From Puffinus mauretanicus (lineage: Eukaryota; Chordata; Aves; Procellariiformes; Procellariidae), in the NCBI GenBank assembly GCA_023333565.1, contig JAJKFH010000207.1:1-64000 (forward strand): 64,000 nt of DNA, given 5' to 3'. The position numbers and the translations under genes were made by a program. Positions 43,769-56,500 of the stretch are shown in pieces. Each line of letters starts with the position of its first letter. Position 1 is the first letter of the stretch. A model generated the notes under the pieces. It did no database searches, was not told where the DNA came from, and worked only from the letters and a program-made list of their open reading frames with translations.

Positions 43769-44328
43769 GGCGGTGCCGCTCAGAGGCCCCGCGCCGCCAT
43801 CACCTCCCGCAGCACCGCCCCACTCCACTGCCGCTTCCGGCGCACTTCGGGGCAGCAGCGGAGGTCACCAGGAAGGAGGAAAATGACGCTTTCCGGTGGA
43901 GTCTCGCTTTGATTGGGTGACGGGGGCGGGACTTCTGGCGCTGTTCGCGTCTGCGCCTGGGGACGGCGGTGGCGGTCAGTGAAGGTGAGAGCGGGAAAGC
44001 GCCGGGGGGAGTGAGGCCGCGGCGGGGCTGGGGGGGCCCTGGAAGGGGGCCGGAGGGGAGGGACCGGCCGGAGAACTGGAGAGGAGGATCCAGGACTACC
44101 GGGAGGGAACACGCCGGGGTGGGCCTGGGCTTTGACGCGGGGCGGGGAGGGGGCGTGAGGCCGCGGCGGGGCTGAGCTGAGGAGCGGTGCTCCGTGTCCA
44201 GGCAGCACCCCTCAGTGCGGGCGTTCCTGTCCGGAGCCGTTCTCCACAGTCCCACGTTTGCTGGGTCCTGCCGCTCTCCCTCAGTGTAACCCGCCTGGTG
44301 TCATCTTTCCTGGGCGCAGCCTGGAAGC
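43769..44328. promoter_or_regulatory. Bidirectional GC-rich promoter, KCTD2 / ATP5PD
   Basis: The two start codons are 560 bp apart and divergent. The interval is CpG-dense and lacks a TATA box. A probable ATP5PD non-coding first exon ends at a GTGAGAG donor near 43986, and its intron ends at the GGGCGCAG acceptor near 44319. The CpG-rich island extends over about 43380-44460, including KCTD2 exon 1. Confidence 0.7.
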
Positions 44329-46877
44329 ATGGCGGGCCGCAGAGCTGCCATCAAGGCCATTGATTGGGCGGCCTTCGCCGAGAGGGTGCCCCCGAACCAG
44401 AGGGCCATGTTCAATGCCCTGAAGACCCGCAGCGATGCGCTGTCGGCCCGGTGAGTGACTGCCCAGCTCCCGCGTGTGGGGCGGTTCAACCCCTCAGCTG
44501 AACCATTCAACCTCTGCGGTACCGACTTGAGCCGGTGTCGGTAACTGGGGTCTTGCAGAAGTGTCCTGGCAGGCATTAAAACAGGTCACCTTTGAGACAG
44601 CTGGTGGCTTTTTTTTCCCTTGGAAAATCATCTTTACTTGATTCTCCCCAGAGTAATATAATAGTTGCAATGTAAAAAAGCAGTTCTGTGAAAGCAGTTT
44701 GCTTCAGCGTGTTCAAAACATTTTGCAAGCTTTGTTATTCTGTTAAATGCTGTACAAATTCATGAGTCTTCTCAAATGCTTCAGCATCCGCTGCTTGATA
44801 CAAATGTTGTTGGCTATTACAGTTAATATTGCTCATTGTCTCTAGCTCAGTATTGTGAAAACTGCCTAATCTTTTCTTACTGGGCTGCACCCAGACATGC
44901 TATATAGTAGTTTGAAGTGGAGCAGGGCTGCAGGCTGAACTCTTCTTGTCCATATAGCAAATTCTGTTTCAAGGGCAGAGGGATTTGCAGAAGTGGTTCA
45001 TCACTGCTTGGTAATGACGGACCTGAAAATATTTAAACTAAACTTAGCAGGCTCTGTTGATACTCTGGAAAGTAACTGTGGCAGACAGCAAATGATAGTG
45101 CGGGCTTACTTCTAGTGATGGTTGTGACTGCTGTCCTCCGTCTCTTTAGGTTGGCCGCCCTGCCAGAGAAACCCCCGACCATCGACTGGGCTCATTACAA
45201 GGCTACTGTTGCTAAATCTGGCATGGTGGATGATTTTCAGAAGAAGGTCAGTGTCTTTGCCAGCTGGGTATTGTTCTTCTTGAAGATTTAAATGGGGAAT
45301 GTCTTTGGTGTTGGGAAGAAAACACTATAATTGGCAGAGGAGGTTGATTTTGGGTAGCAGATGCCCCAGCTTTACACCCTGCAGATCAGTATCGCTAACC
45401 TTGAGGAGGTCACTTCAGTGCCATCTTTCAGGAGGAAACCTGTGGCACTGCATGGTGGGAAAGCTGGTGAAAGAAAACTTTATAAATTATTTTGGTTGCA
45501 GGAGTGAATTCTCGGGTAGTGCCTCTCCTGAAGCAAACATTGAAAGTATTTTGCTCACTCACTGAATGGAAGAAGGTGGCGAGTGTGGCTCTGCACACTG
45601 TGAAACATGTAAAGCTAGCAGATGCCTGCAGGGGTTGCCATCCTCTTTATAAGCAGGAACTGAAAAGCACGAGCAAGGCTTTTGCTGAAGGGCACATGAT
45701 ATCACTGGCACTATGAAAATTGGCCTCCCAAGACTGGGAGGACCCACTGACCTCAGATGGATCTGGGAACTTTGTCTTGGGGGAGATAAGTCCGTGATAT
45801 GATAAGTCTTCGGTATTAGACTTCCTTGCTTCCTTACAATGGTGTGCTTTGTTCTCTACAGTGCTGTGATAAATGCGTGTAATATTAGCTGTCCTGGTGG
45901 TGGTATGCAGTACAGAATAGATTGCTTTAAGCTCACAGGTGAGCAGTGCTGCTTCTGAAGGACACAGTCAAGCTGCAGTGATCAGTTTTAGAAAGCTCGT
46001 TAACTTATACTGTTGTGAGCATACCCTAGGAAGAAAGGAGGGAATGCTTCCCTGCTGTTAGGGAAAATTACCTTGGTGTGAAGGATTATTTCAATCAAAC
46101 AAACGGTATAAAAAAATTTCTCTTTTGATTTACAGTTCAGTGCACTAAAGGTTCCCGAGCCAGTGGATACGCAAACTGCCAAAATTGATGCCCAAGAGCA
46201 GGAAGCTGTAAGTGTTTAAACTGTTCCCTAATGCCGGGGTTGTCTCTGACTCCTGTGAAGATGGGAAGGGGTGAGAGGGAAGGGATGTTCTGTACATGCA
46301 TCTGCACAGGCAGGGCAGCCTGAGCTAGAGCATGGCTCTGGTCTTCACTCATGTCTCTGGCTTTTGACTGAGCAAGAGGATCTCTGCATGTGGAAGGGTT
46401 TGGGGAAGGATTTGATCAAGATTCTGTCCACTTATCTAGTGTAATAATGATGAATTTTAATGCCAACTTAAAGCATGAGGTTGCAGTTTCACTCTAGGTC
46501 ACTGTCTTTATCATAACCATATTCACCACATTCTTCGCTTTCCTGCAGGCAAAGAGCACTGCTGAATATGTGCAGGCTTCCAAAGCTCGTATTGCCCAGT
46601 ATGAGCAACAAGTAAGTCTGGACTTTGCTTAGTGAATATTCTCTTGAACCTAGCCTGGCACACACCTTGTTCTTACTTGTGTGTGCTTTGCTCTTTCTTG
46701 CTGACAAGTGACTTGTAACGTGTTTGTCTCTGCTCCCACTTCAAGCTTCAGAAGCTCAGAAGCATGATTCCCTTTGAACAGATGACATTTGAAGACTTGC
46801 ATGAAGCCTTCCCTGAAACCAAACTGGACAAGGAGAAATATCCGTACTGGCCCCACAAACCGATTGCTGATCTGTAA
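44329..46877 (+). CDS. ATP5PD: ATP5PD, mitochondrial ATP synthase peripheral-stalk subunit d
   Basis: Five coding exons, 44329-44450, 45150-45246, 46136-46207, 46549-46611 and 46746-46877, join in frame to 161 residues, the normal vertebrate length, with GT-AG introns. The protein begins MAGRRAAIKAIDW, contains RLAALPEKPPTIDWAHYK, and ends YWPHKPIADL, all characteristic of subunit d (formerly ATP5H). It is part of the peripheral stalk that holds the F1 head against rotation in complex V at the inner mitochondrial membrane. The middle region (about 75-130) is Ala/Gln/Lys-rich and helical. No defects are seen. It shares a promoter region with KCTD2; the neighbouring MRPL58 is also mitochondrial. 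Confidence 0.97.
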
Positions 46878-46928
46878 ACGTGTCTGGAAGCAGTTTGTCT
46901 AATGACTGTCAGACTCTATGATCTTTTA

Positions 46929-46934
46929 AATAAA
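46929..46934 (+). terminator. ATP5PD polyadenylation signal
   Basis: AATAAA 52 bp after the stop codon, followed within 40 bp by TG-rich sequence. Confidence 0.8.
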
Positions 46935-47850
46935 GTGCTTTCCCTGCTGTTTGTGGCTTAGATCTTAGACATGAGGTTGCAAGGTTTTGAGAAACTAGGA
47001 ACAATACACTAAATTGCAAATAGCCCAGTTTTCCTGGATTTTGTCTTTTCTACCTGTGAGCTTGTTTTTGTAGCAAGGACCAAGATCCCAGCTAGACCTG
47101 TTGATAAAACTGAGTCCTATTGCATCTTCTGTAATGCAAATAAACTGTCTGTTCACCTGTGTAACCACATGATGCAGGGAATGTAGTTCTGCCATTGGAG
47201 GCAAATAATTGCTGAGAAGTTGAATGTATAAAGCCTTTTGAGATGCTGGAGTGTATTTAGTAGTGATCTGCGATGCAGTGAGAGGTGAGTCTCAGTACTT
47301 CTACAGGCAGAGGTGTAGGGCTGTTTTCTAAGTTGGTTGTGATGGTTTAGGTGCAGCCAGTTGCAAAAGGAATTGGAGTGTAGATGTGTTGAGATACATT
47401 TAAAAAAAAAAAACCACGTTATTTTTTTTTTTTTTTAAAACATCCCAAGTATCACCCCATTAATCCTAGTGATCTTATTATTCTCTCTATCCTGGTTTTC
47501 TGAATGATGTGGATCTCACTGAAATGCACAGAAACAATGGTACAAATGCTTCAGACTTGAATTGTTTTATTTAATTATCTGAGGTGGAATTCTTAAACAC
47601 CTTTCCCCAAAATGGAAATGTCTCCCTAAGAGAAGAAGGGCATTAACTCCCTTTTCTGATGGTCATGTTTGTGGTAAGAATTATAGACAGATAAAATGAA
47701 GGTATTATCCCCTGATTTCACCATTGTTTTATTCAAATACCTTGCTACCCCACAGAATACTTTAAGAACATACATAATTCTACTGAACTACAGTACAAAG
47801 CACTAAGCATGCAGATCTCATGCCTTGTGGGTTCGTGGGGTTTTTTTTCA
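46935..47850. other. Intergenic, ATP5PD to channel gene
   Basis: Convergent 3' flanks. Contains A-rich and T-rich tracts at 47400-47440. No gene seen. Confidence 0.6.
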
Positions 47851-47851
47851 T

Positions 47852-47857
47852 TTTATT
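47852..47857 (-). terminator. Candidate polyadenylation signal of channel gene
   Basis: TTTATT (AATAAA on minus), about 115 bp downstream of the stop at 47973. Confidence 0.5.
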
Positions 47858-47972
47858 TAGGCAACTGAAACAACTGCCGCTCTATGAATCAAGCAGGAAA
47901 AAAAATTACAGTGGAGGGGTTAGAAGCACTACAATGGAGAAAGACTGTATGAGCACTGTGCAGAGATGATCT

Positions 47973-50900
47973 CTAGCTGCTCCATTTTATAGAAATAATA
48001 GCAAAAAAAAACAGGGACAGGAAGAAGTGACTGTAGAAAAGCACCTTCTCCAGAACTGGCAGAAATAGGTCGTGCTCCTGCAGTTGCCAGTGGGGCTTGG
48101 CTGGCTGCCCTTTCTCCTGGGCCACCTTGGGAAGGTTCAGCAGTTTGGTATCTTCCTTGGCGAGGTGTTTCATGGTCTGGTTGTTCATGGCTGTCATTGC
48201 CAGCTCAATGTGCACATCTGCAAAGAGCAAATAGCATGTGTCAGTATAGGGGGGTTGGTGGGTGACCACCATGACTGATACTGTTTGGGGCACTGCTTGC
48301 ACTGAGGAAACCCACCCTTGCTCACAGGAACCTGCAGTAAAATGCAGGTAACCCGACCTACTTGTTTTAAGAGGTTATGGATTGCTTTACCTTGTTGGAA
48401 ACTTCTGAGAACCTTGTCTAAGCGGAGGGATTTGTGCTGCTGGTGCAATAGGAAGAAAGTGTCTAACACAGCCATGATCATGAGCAGGAAGGTGCCCAAG
48501 AAGAATACCACTGCAGAACAATAGGAAAATAAACAAAGCCCTTGGTAATTGGCATAGTTTTCTTGAATCTGTAATCCTGTCTGTGTTCAGTTGCCTGGTA
48601 GGGAAGAGGGGAAATTTCTGACTCCAGCAAGCTGGTAAAGCTTAGCTGTTCATGACTTCAGTGTTGATGAATGTGTCCATAAATGCCCAAAGACCTCCCT
48701 TAGACTTCGTACCTGTGTAAAAATCAGTTAGTTTTTATTCAGTAAAGATGGGTACCTATTACAGGTGGTTTGTTGGAGGAAGTTGGAAGGATATTGTTGA
48801 GAATCACAGCCAACATGGAGCTGCCAAGGATAATGGCAATCTGGAAATTGATTTTCTCCTCGAGAGAGCTGGGTCCAAACAATACAGCCATATCCAGCAG
48901 ATACAGGGCACATGTTGGGAGGATCAGGTTCAAAATATACAGAGTGGGTCGTCTCTCCATGGAAATCTGTTGAAGAAGATGGACAAAATTTAGGTGAGCA
49001 GGAGATAACTTACTGTGTTGGGTGAATGCTTGTTCCCTAATGTAGAAAATTATTGTTTCATACTTTTTTTTCTTTTTGTGGCAAATTAGTGCAATATAAT
49101 ATGAAAGTACTGCCGTACCATGTAGGTGACCACAGAAAATTCTCCATCATCCAGCTCTTCTATGTGTTCAATGATGCTCAGGTTGGTGAACTTCCATTCT
49201 CCATCAGTTAGGAAGTAACTCTGGCTGTCTTTCATCATCTCAGCTGGTGTCCGTCTCGTCTTCATGACAAGGTCTGTTACTGCTTGGGCAGGAGGGAGAG
49301 GAGGAGAGAAGTTGCAAAATTTAGGTATTTATTAGAGGTCAGTTATTTTCTCTCCCTTTCCCTCCCAACCAAGAGTGTGCAGATGGGGAAAGGCAATGTT
49401 TCTTGCACTGCTGGTGTTTCTTAGCCCATCAGGGAGAAATTAAAAGGGACTCTGGCGAAGAGACTTGGCTGGACCTCTGGGAACACGGATCAGAGGGGAA
49501 ATCTCTGGTGAATTAGGACAGTTGTCCTTTGCGGATGGGAGCTGGAGGATTTTGTGTTGCCTCTGCTTAATTTGCAGTCTTTCCTGTTGGGATGAACTCT
49601 GACTGCAGCTTGGATCCCTCAAATTGTCCTTAACTTCCTTTTGTTTCCATGGCTTTCGGCTGTGTTTAAAGATCAGTCCTGCAAAATCATATGTGAACAA
49701 GTAGCCTTGTTGCAAGAAACCTGCTAGTCTCTTGGTTTATAGAGAGGGGGGGAGGGACTTGCCACAGAACATCCAGATGCTTCCAGAGATGTTGCTGGGA
49801 AATGTGCCAAAACAGAATTACAGTCTTTTAGCTCATTTCCCCTGGTGTTACATGACCTCAACCCCACTAAAGTGTGAGCATGTAGTACTGCTAAGGGAAC
49901 CCAGGTGTTAGCCAGGGTCCATCTCATCTATTCCTCCTTCTGCAAATTTAGCCCAGCTATGGGTAAAACTCAGCTTGCCACTGTACCTGGGTAGAGAAAT
50001 GAAGCTATGCTCAAATTGCACGTTTGGGTGTCAAAGGGAAACTTGAGGATCACCAAGCTGCACGTTAAGGTAACCTGGAAGGGCTGGGTGGAGTTGAAGC
50101 TGCCATTGTGCATGACGGCCATATAATCCAAGTTCGAGTTTTGTCCGTTCACGCTGGAGGAAACAAAAGGGGAGAGTGACTGAGCTCCAAGATGCTGCAA
50201 TGCTCTTCAGTCCCACAAAAGCCTGGACTGTAAGCATCTTTTCAGGGGGGCTCCGTGTTGTCACCCAGTCATGGGAGGTAGTAGTGAGGAGAGGAAACCT
50301 GAGGCTTGAAGAAGGGCTGGTGAGTGCCTCTGGACTAAGGTTTGTAGTAGCTGAACTCACACACAAGACAGTTGGTTTTTCCCCCTGCACCTCCTAAGGA
50401 AACTTCTTGCTCTCTCCCCTCTGCTTCCCATTCTCACCTGGGACAGGGGCTCATTGCTGGCTCTGCTTGCTGCAGAGCTGCCTCCCCTTCCTGCCCCCTC
50501 CAGCTGAAGAGCTAGCAGCAGTGCCCATCCCTCTGTCAGACCCACAGTGATCTCTCCTCTATCTTACAACAAACTGCTAAGGGTCATTCCATTCCACGAC
50601 ACTGCTGGTCTCTGATGCTTCCTCAGCTTTAACTACAGCCCATATGAGACATTTCTGGAGATGTTACAGTATTACAGAGCCACAAAGTGCTTTGTAATAA
50701 CTGTGGTCATCATTAATCTAAATTACGAGGTTCTTGGTTACAGAGAGCTCATGAGAACAACTTTTAACCATATGAGTTTATCCCTTTTCCTACAATAATG
50801 CTAACAGTTTGCATCCATTGTATTTCTCTTAAGCCAGTGGGTAAAAATGAAAGGGGAACCTACCGCTCTAAAATGAAGATGGGGGGAGACCAATACGCAT

Positions 50901-52028
50901 CCATGGGCAGAACGACTTTCGAAATGTTACAGAAATCCTGTGGGTCCCAGGTTGCAACAGTGTTTTTCCACTCCTGGGGGAAGAAGTTGCAGGAAAGAAA
51001 TGAGTGCCGGGCTCGGCACCAGCCATTGTCCTGGGCATCACAGGAGAGAAACGCTCTTGAGGGACCTACCAGGTTCAACACAATGTAAAAAGTGACCGTC
51101 TGGAGCTTTTCAACCTGGAGAAACAAAAGGGAGGATATTTAGCTGATTTTCTTAGGTACCTCCAATGCAGAGCCCAGAAGCTCTTCCCTGTCATTCTTGC
51201 AGTGGTCAGCACAGGTTGCAGGAACTCAGCTCAGGAGGAGAGCTCAAGGATCTTGGTCCTATGGCTGAAGAGAAGAGGGAGCAAATGATCCAATGGTTTG
51301 AAAAAAAATAGATTATTGTTAACATTTACATGCCAGTGCCCTGCAACTGCATTGCTCGGTTCAGGCACTCCACACAGTTGCTTCTAGAGCCTGGTATAAA
51401 GTGTACTGTTTGTCTGTGCCTGCCTCTGGACTTTTTCCTGGAAGTAGGTGGGAGAAAATACTCCAGATATTCAAAAAATGCTTTCAAACAGCAGAAAGCT
51501 GAAGAAGTGGCAGAGTTGATTTTCATCCCTGTGGCCTTGCTGGCCCAGCCCTGCCTGGCAGAAGACTCAGTCCCCAATCTAGCAATCACCCCACTTTCTG
51601 CTATAAAGACTTGACAGGAGTTTTTGGTCCTTACCACAGAGAGAATAGCCACCAGCATAAAATCCATCTTCACTTCCAGAGGCTCCTTCAAGTTTGTCTT
51701 GGGCAGTATGTGTGCATGCAGCTTGCTGTGAGAGGAAATGTTCAGGTACTCAACAACGTCATAATAGGTACAGACGTACCTCGGAGCAGCCCCTGCTAGA
51801 AAAAAAAATCCACTTGAATCAGAAAAGGATCAGGCAAGATCTCAACCTGTGAGAGAGAGATGTACCAAAAGAGAAAGGGTATGGAGCTGTGGATATGAAA
51901 AATATTCTTAACACAGGCGAATCCCTTCTCACATAGATGAGAACAGAATTCCTCCAGGCTTTTCTAACCCTCGCGAACTTACCTGTCATAAGAGAAAAGG
52001 TGAGGATAGCTATAAAAGCTCGCTGCAT
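47973..52028 (-). CDS. Cys-loop ligand-gated ion channel subunit, 5-HT3-receptor-like orphan
   Basis: Nine exons join in frame to 422 residues: 51983-52028, 51635-51795, 51070-51114, 50864-50973, 49987-50153, 49119-49282, 48756-48966, 48391-48510, 47973-48217. The 45- and 110-bp exons 3 and 4 are sizes typical of this superfamily. Residues 1-18 form a signal peptide. The Cys-loop spans C152-C166 with FPFD inside. M1 is about 239-261, M2 about 268-291, M3 about 302-323, M4 about 397-418, with a short M3-M4 loop. M2 has Glu at -1', Lys at 0' and Leu at 9', predicting a cation channel. Family resemblance is to 5-HT3 subunits, but the loop B Trp is Phe173 and the loop D Trp is absent, so serotonin binding is doubtful. 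ZACN is an alternative relative. The ligand is unknown; the start gives a good signal peptide. Confidence 0.85.
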
Positions 52029-53637
52029 CGTCTCTTGCTTCTAAATAAGGAGGCAAATGGTACCGTGTGTCTTATGAACAGTTCCAGGACACGTCATTTG
52101 TTATGTAGAAATTGATTTAATATTTATTAATGAGGGACAGATATTTTGTAAACAGAAGCTAGACTTTTTATGTATTTATTTGCATTGGAAGGAAGAATTT
52201 GCTAATAGTTTGATGCACTCAGCTGCCTCTTGGGAGCAGCTTTTAGTTGTCGTAAAGGAAAAATAAGGTCATTTAAAAAAAAAATCCAACAATTTGAGCA
52301 ATAGGAAAAGAAAGGGCCCATCTTCACAAAGAAAAGGCGAGGAGCCAGAGCCACTCAGAAACAAATCTTGTCTCATTTCCAGGGCTGAGAGTCTGCTGCA
52401 ACTCCCCTGAAATGGAATAGGAATTAGTGCTTGTGCAATGTGAGGGGTGCTGGAGAGGCGGAGGGGAGGCTGCTCTCCTTCGAGCCCTGTCCTGTTCCAT
52501 AGCAGCCCAGGCTGCGGGGTGTTAGAGCATGTCCCCATTTCCCAAAGCACTGAACCTTTCACTCACCCACTGATTTTCTGTTTCTACTTCCTTGCTGATC
52601 TCCTGTGCTCTCAAGGTGCTGTTCCAAGTCCTCACAGTTAGGATGAGAGACTCAGAGACTTTCTTTTTACATCTCCATCTGTCTTTCCTTCAGCCACCCT
52701 CCTCTCCATTACTCCCTATTTTTTATGCTGTGATTGCAGTGATACCTTCAGGTGCTCAAAGTGATGGTGCCCTTGCAGGGGAGCAGCTCCAACTCATGTG
52801 TGCTTGGAAAGTCCCATCCCACTGGGACATCATAGGTGGCACCTTATTACTATGGCCTCTAGTTGTGTCTGAGATAGGAGGTGGGAAGCGTATGGACCAT
52901 AAGACAGGGTTTGACTCTGACATAAGAAGCATGAGGAGAAGTAGGGGTGACCTCTGTGCTGGGGCTTGAGGGCTTGCGTTGGTTATAGGAGCTTATGCTG
53001 GTGGGTGACAGTGTCACTGGAGGTGGGACAACGTTGAGCCCTCAGAATGGTGCTAGAAGTGACTTGGCCTCCAACAATCCCTTACATCTGCCAGCAGCTG
53101 GTGGGATGTGAGTACACGGAAGCTGCAAATCTATTCAGTTGCTCTGCAAACTCTTGGTACCCACAGTGTCCTGTCGCAGCAAGGTCCTTGGCTCCACTGT
53201 GCACCCTGCACAACATCCCTCCTGCAGCAGCTCGCCATGGGGGGCAGAAGAGGGAGGGAAGCCGGATCCATGTGGCACTTGCAAGGTTGGGTGAGACGAT
53301 GGGGTGACTTGGATGTCAGTGAAAGTCCTCCCTGTGCAGCGCCCCGCTTCTGCCTCTTCCCAGCAAAGCACCTGAGCCCTGACTGCAGGACGGTCCCCTG
53401 GCTCCAGCACAGCAATGGCAGCCGGCAAGTCCCACCCTTGATTTCCCCACGGCCTGGCTGCGCAACGGACAGTCCTTCCCCAGCCATGTCTTCTGGCATC
53501 GCGGGGTGCTCCAGCGCTGCTACCCCGGCAGCGCAGCCAGAGTGCTGGGGGCTCCGGTGGGACCCGGGGGGATGGGAGTGATGCTGGGGGTTGGCAGCAT
53601 CGGGGGGGGGGGAGGGGCGGGGGGCTGCAGCACTAGT
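52029..53637. other. Upstream flank of channel gene, nothing recognised
   Basis: No exon or repeat is recognised. Open frames near 52592-53581 show no family features. Contains a G-run at 53601-53611. Confidence 0.5.
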
Positions 53638-53710
53638 GACCGCGTGGCCTAATGGATAAGGCGTCTGACTTCGGATCAGTAGATTGAGGGTTCGAGTCCC
53701 TTCGTGGTCG
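53638..53710 (+). tRNA. tRNA-Arg (anticodon TCG)
   Basis: 73-nt cloverleaf. The acceptor stem GACCGCG/CGTGGTC has one G-U pair. The A box is TGGCCTAATGG, the anticodon loop ACTTCGGA reads TCG, and the B box is GGTTCGAGTCC. A TTTT terminator follows at 53714-53717. It decodes CGA. No intron. Confidence 0.95.
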
Positions 53711-53987
53711 GCCCTTTTCCCCCCCCCTTTTAAACCCACTCCAGATTTCCACTCTTCTCTCTTCGCGTCCCTTCCCTTTATAGGGGGGTGCAGGGAAAAA
53801 GCAAACCCAGGTTTGGTCCCGTGCCCCCGCCGCTCCTGGTACAGCCCAGCTCCTCTTCTCCCTCCTCTGGAGCCCCGGGGTGATTCCCCCGCGTGGGTTA
53901 CACGCGCGACCACGTTTGCACCCCCGCAGCGCAAGGCCCCGTCGGGGTCGGGGCCGTTCCCATGGGTCGGGGCATGTGCTCTGTGAA

Positions 53988-54060
53988 GCCCCAGTGGCCT
54001 AATGGATAAGGCACTGGCCTCCTAAGCCAGGGATTGTGGGTTCGAGTCCCATCTGGGGTG
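53988..54060 (+). tRNA. tRNA-Arg (anticodon CCT)
   Basis: Acceptor GCCCCAG/CTGGGGT, anticodon stem CTGGC/GCCAG with loop CTCCTAA, and B box GGTTCGAGTCC. TTTT terminator at 54068-54071. It decodes AGG. Confidence 0.95.
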
Positions 54061-56500
54061 ACCCTTCTTTTGCCGGTGCCAACCCCATTTCCATGTTCCT
54101 TCTCCTTCTCCAGCCCTGTGCAGCACTGCCGGGCCTCCTGCTGCTGCTGCTGCTGCTGCCCAGTGGACACTGGCTTTGGCTGCTTGGTGGGAAGATGTTT
54201 CCCATCCCCGGTTGCAGATGTCAATTAAGGAGATTAATGCAACGCGAGAACCCAGAAGTGCAAATAAAACAGCGCTGCTGAATGTGTGTGTGTGAGCACA
54301 GCCACCAGAGACAGAGCTTGCAGAGGGGGAGGCTGAAGAGGGAGGTTGGGGTGGGCCATGACAGGCGTTTTGGGGCAGCGAGATCCCTGTGGCATCTCCA
54401 GACTTTCTCATTGTGCCAAAAACTGCTGTACACAGGCTGTACACGATGCTGTTGGGATGATGTGCTTCTCTGCTCCTAGCCAGTGGTGCCAATTTAGATG
54501 TCATGAAAAAGGGAAGCAACGAGGAGCAGCTACAAACTGCCCCAGGCTTCAATGCAAAGGCAGATGTTTCATCCGGCCGGTTGTGCGCTCCCGTGTGCCG
54601 GGCGCTCCCATGTGCCGAGGCTGTTACTGAGGGAATAACAACCTTGGGACCTGTTAGTGAAAGCATGATTTTTGGAGAGGTGTTAATGAAAGAATGGTTT
54701 TTGGAGGGGAGAGTGCGTCCATCACTGCCCCATCCACCTGGAGCACAAGCACCTTCCAAGGTGTCCCAGAAGGTGCAAAAGCAGAGCAGTTAAAACTGTT
54801 TTTTCAGCCTTGTCTGCGCAGAGCTGGGTCTGTGTTGATCAGGGCTGAGCAGGGAATTTCAGTTGCATTTTTACCCCCTCTGGATGCTCCCTGTATCTTC
54901 AGCTGCATCTGACCCCCAACAAAAAGCTACTGATGCTGGGGGATGACTACCTTGCAGGTGTCATGCAAACCTCTTCCTGGAGCACGACAAGCTCTAACGG
55001 AAAGAAAGTTTTACTCCTCCACTATAAAGCGCATCTCCGCGAGGGGCTGGTGGTTGGGGGGTCTTGCAGTTTGGCTGTGGTGCCCTGGGACCAGAGTCGT
55101 TCACGTAAGTGCCTTTGGTATAATGCCCTCTCAGGTTTCTTGCATCAAAAAGCTGCTTGGAAGGCCTTTTCCTACAGAGTTAATGGATTTTAAAAGGCAG
55201 CTGCGGTCAGGGTGATACCACACTAATAAAACCTAAAGTGAAGTTTCTTTCTAAGTAATTTTCCTCTGTTAAGTGTGGGAGGAAATGACTCTGCTGCCCG
55301 GAAAGCAGCAAACCTGCTGAAGCCCCGGCTGCTGGACCGCTGGCAGCCCCAAGCAGCCGAGCTGCAGGTCCCTGCGCCACTCAGCAAACCCTGCCTGCTT
55401 TGGGGAAAGGGGCTAAAGGGGTGTCTCCAGGCTGGTATTATCTGGCACCAATTGACTTCCACCTCTTTGGGTGACCAGCTTCAGGGCTGTGGTTGAAAGC
55501 ATGGTGAGAGCACATTTTTTGCATCCTTCTGTTGGGATAGCATCAGGTGGCTCTTGCGGGCTTTTGTTTCAGGAACAAGATGATCATTTGGCTTCCTTTG
55601 GGCAGCATTTTCTTTGCATCTCCTGGAGATGCTGTACCCACAGTCCCGCTGGGATGTCCTGGTGGCAGCATCGTGAGGGGCCTGGGCTGGTTCACTGTGT
55701 GGGCTGAGGGATTTCCATCAGCGATGGCCTCGCTCAGGTGGCACCAGGTTTTGTTCCTGCTGTTTCTCTCCTGTCCTGCCTCTGGAGCACTGTCTCAGGC
55801 AGCAGAAGGCTGAACCTGTGCTGCTCCTCATGAGTGGGAGCGTCTTTGCTGGCTGGTGGGCGAGGACCAGGGTGCAGAGGGGGAAGAAAACAGCCCCAGG
55901 AAGAAATGACGCAGTGACATGAGGCTTTCTCAGGGCTGCAAATCCCCTGGTGCTGGGCAAGAGCAGGCAACCACTGCCAGCAGCAAGGAGCCCTGCCTGC
56001 ACCCTGGAGTGAGACCCTGGGACACTCAGCCATGGGGGGCTCAGACCCTTCACCCCCACTCTGCAGTCAGGCACCGGATCCACTTGGCCATGCTGTCCCC
56101 ACCATACATCCCATGCTCCCCCATCACGCTAGCTTCTCCTCCTCCAACACCGCTGGGATTTGCACCTACATCCCCCCATACCCCCCTACACCCTGGCGAG
56201 CTCTCGGGGGGGGCCGGGGGTGGATGGAGCTCGGGCGGCTGCTGTGTGCTCTGGTTCAACTGCCGGCTGCTGCCACAGAACTGGGAAGCTTTGCACACCC
56301 GCAGAGCACAAGAGCTCTTCTAGTGCAGCCCTTTCTCTCCAGCACATCTCAGCTTTCATTTGACAGACACATCGGAAAAGACATGTTGGCTGAAGCTGAG
56401 TTGAACGTACCCGAGGAACCACTATGTCCTCAAAACCTCCTGTGGCTGCAGAAGAGGTTAAAATACCTTCCTGCCCTGCATCTGGCTTTGGGAAACCCTT
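54061..56500. other. Intergenic, nothing recognised; short (CTG)7
   Basis: Unique sequence with a CTG microsatellite of seven units at 54138-54158. No exon or transposon is recognised up to the solo LTR. Confidence 0.55.

Noticed and set aside
43769..43828. Upstream KCTD2 start giving a 20-residue longer N-terminus
   Set aside because: The extension is not part of KCTD2 in other vertebrates, and the MAEL start matches the known N-terminus.
47973..52028. Calling the channel HTR3A or ZACN by name
   Set aside because: Hallmark binding residues of 5-HT3A are missing and similarity to ZACN is weak by eye. Without a phylogeny a symbol would be a guess.
53108..53934. Overlapping long frames around the first tRNA gene
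   Set aside because: They run through the tRNA on either strand and reflect GC-rich composition.
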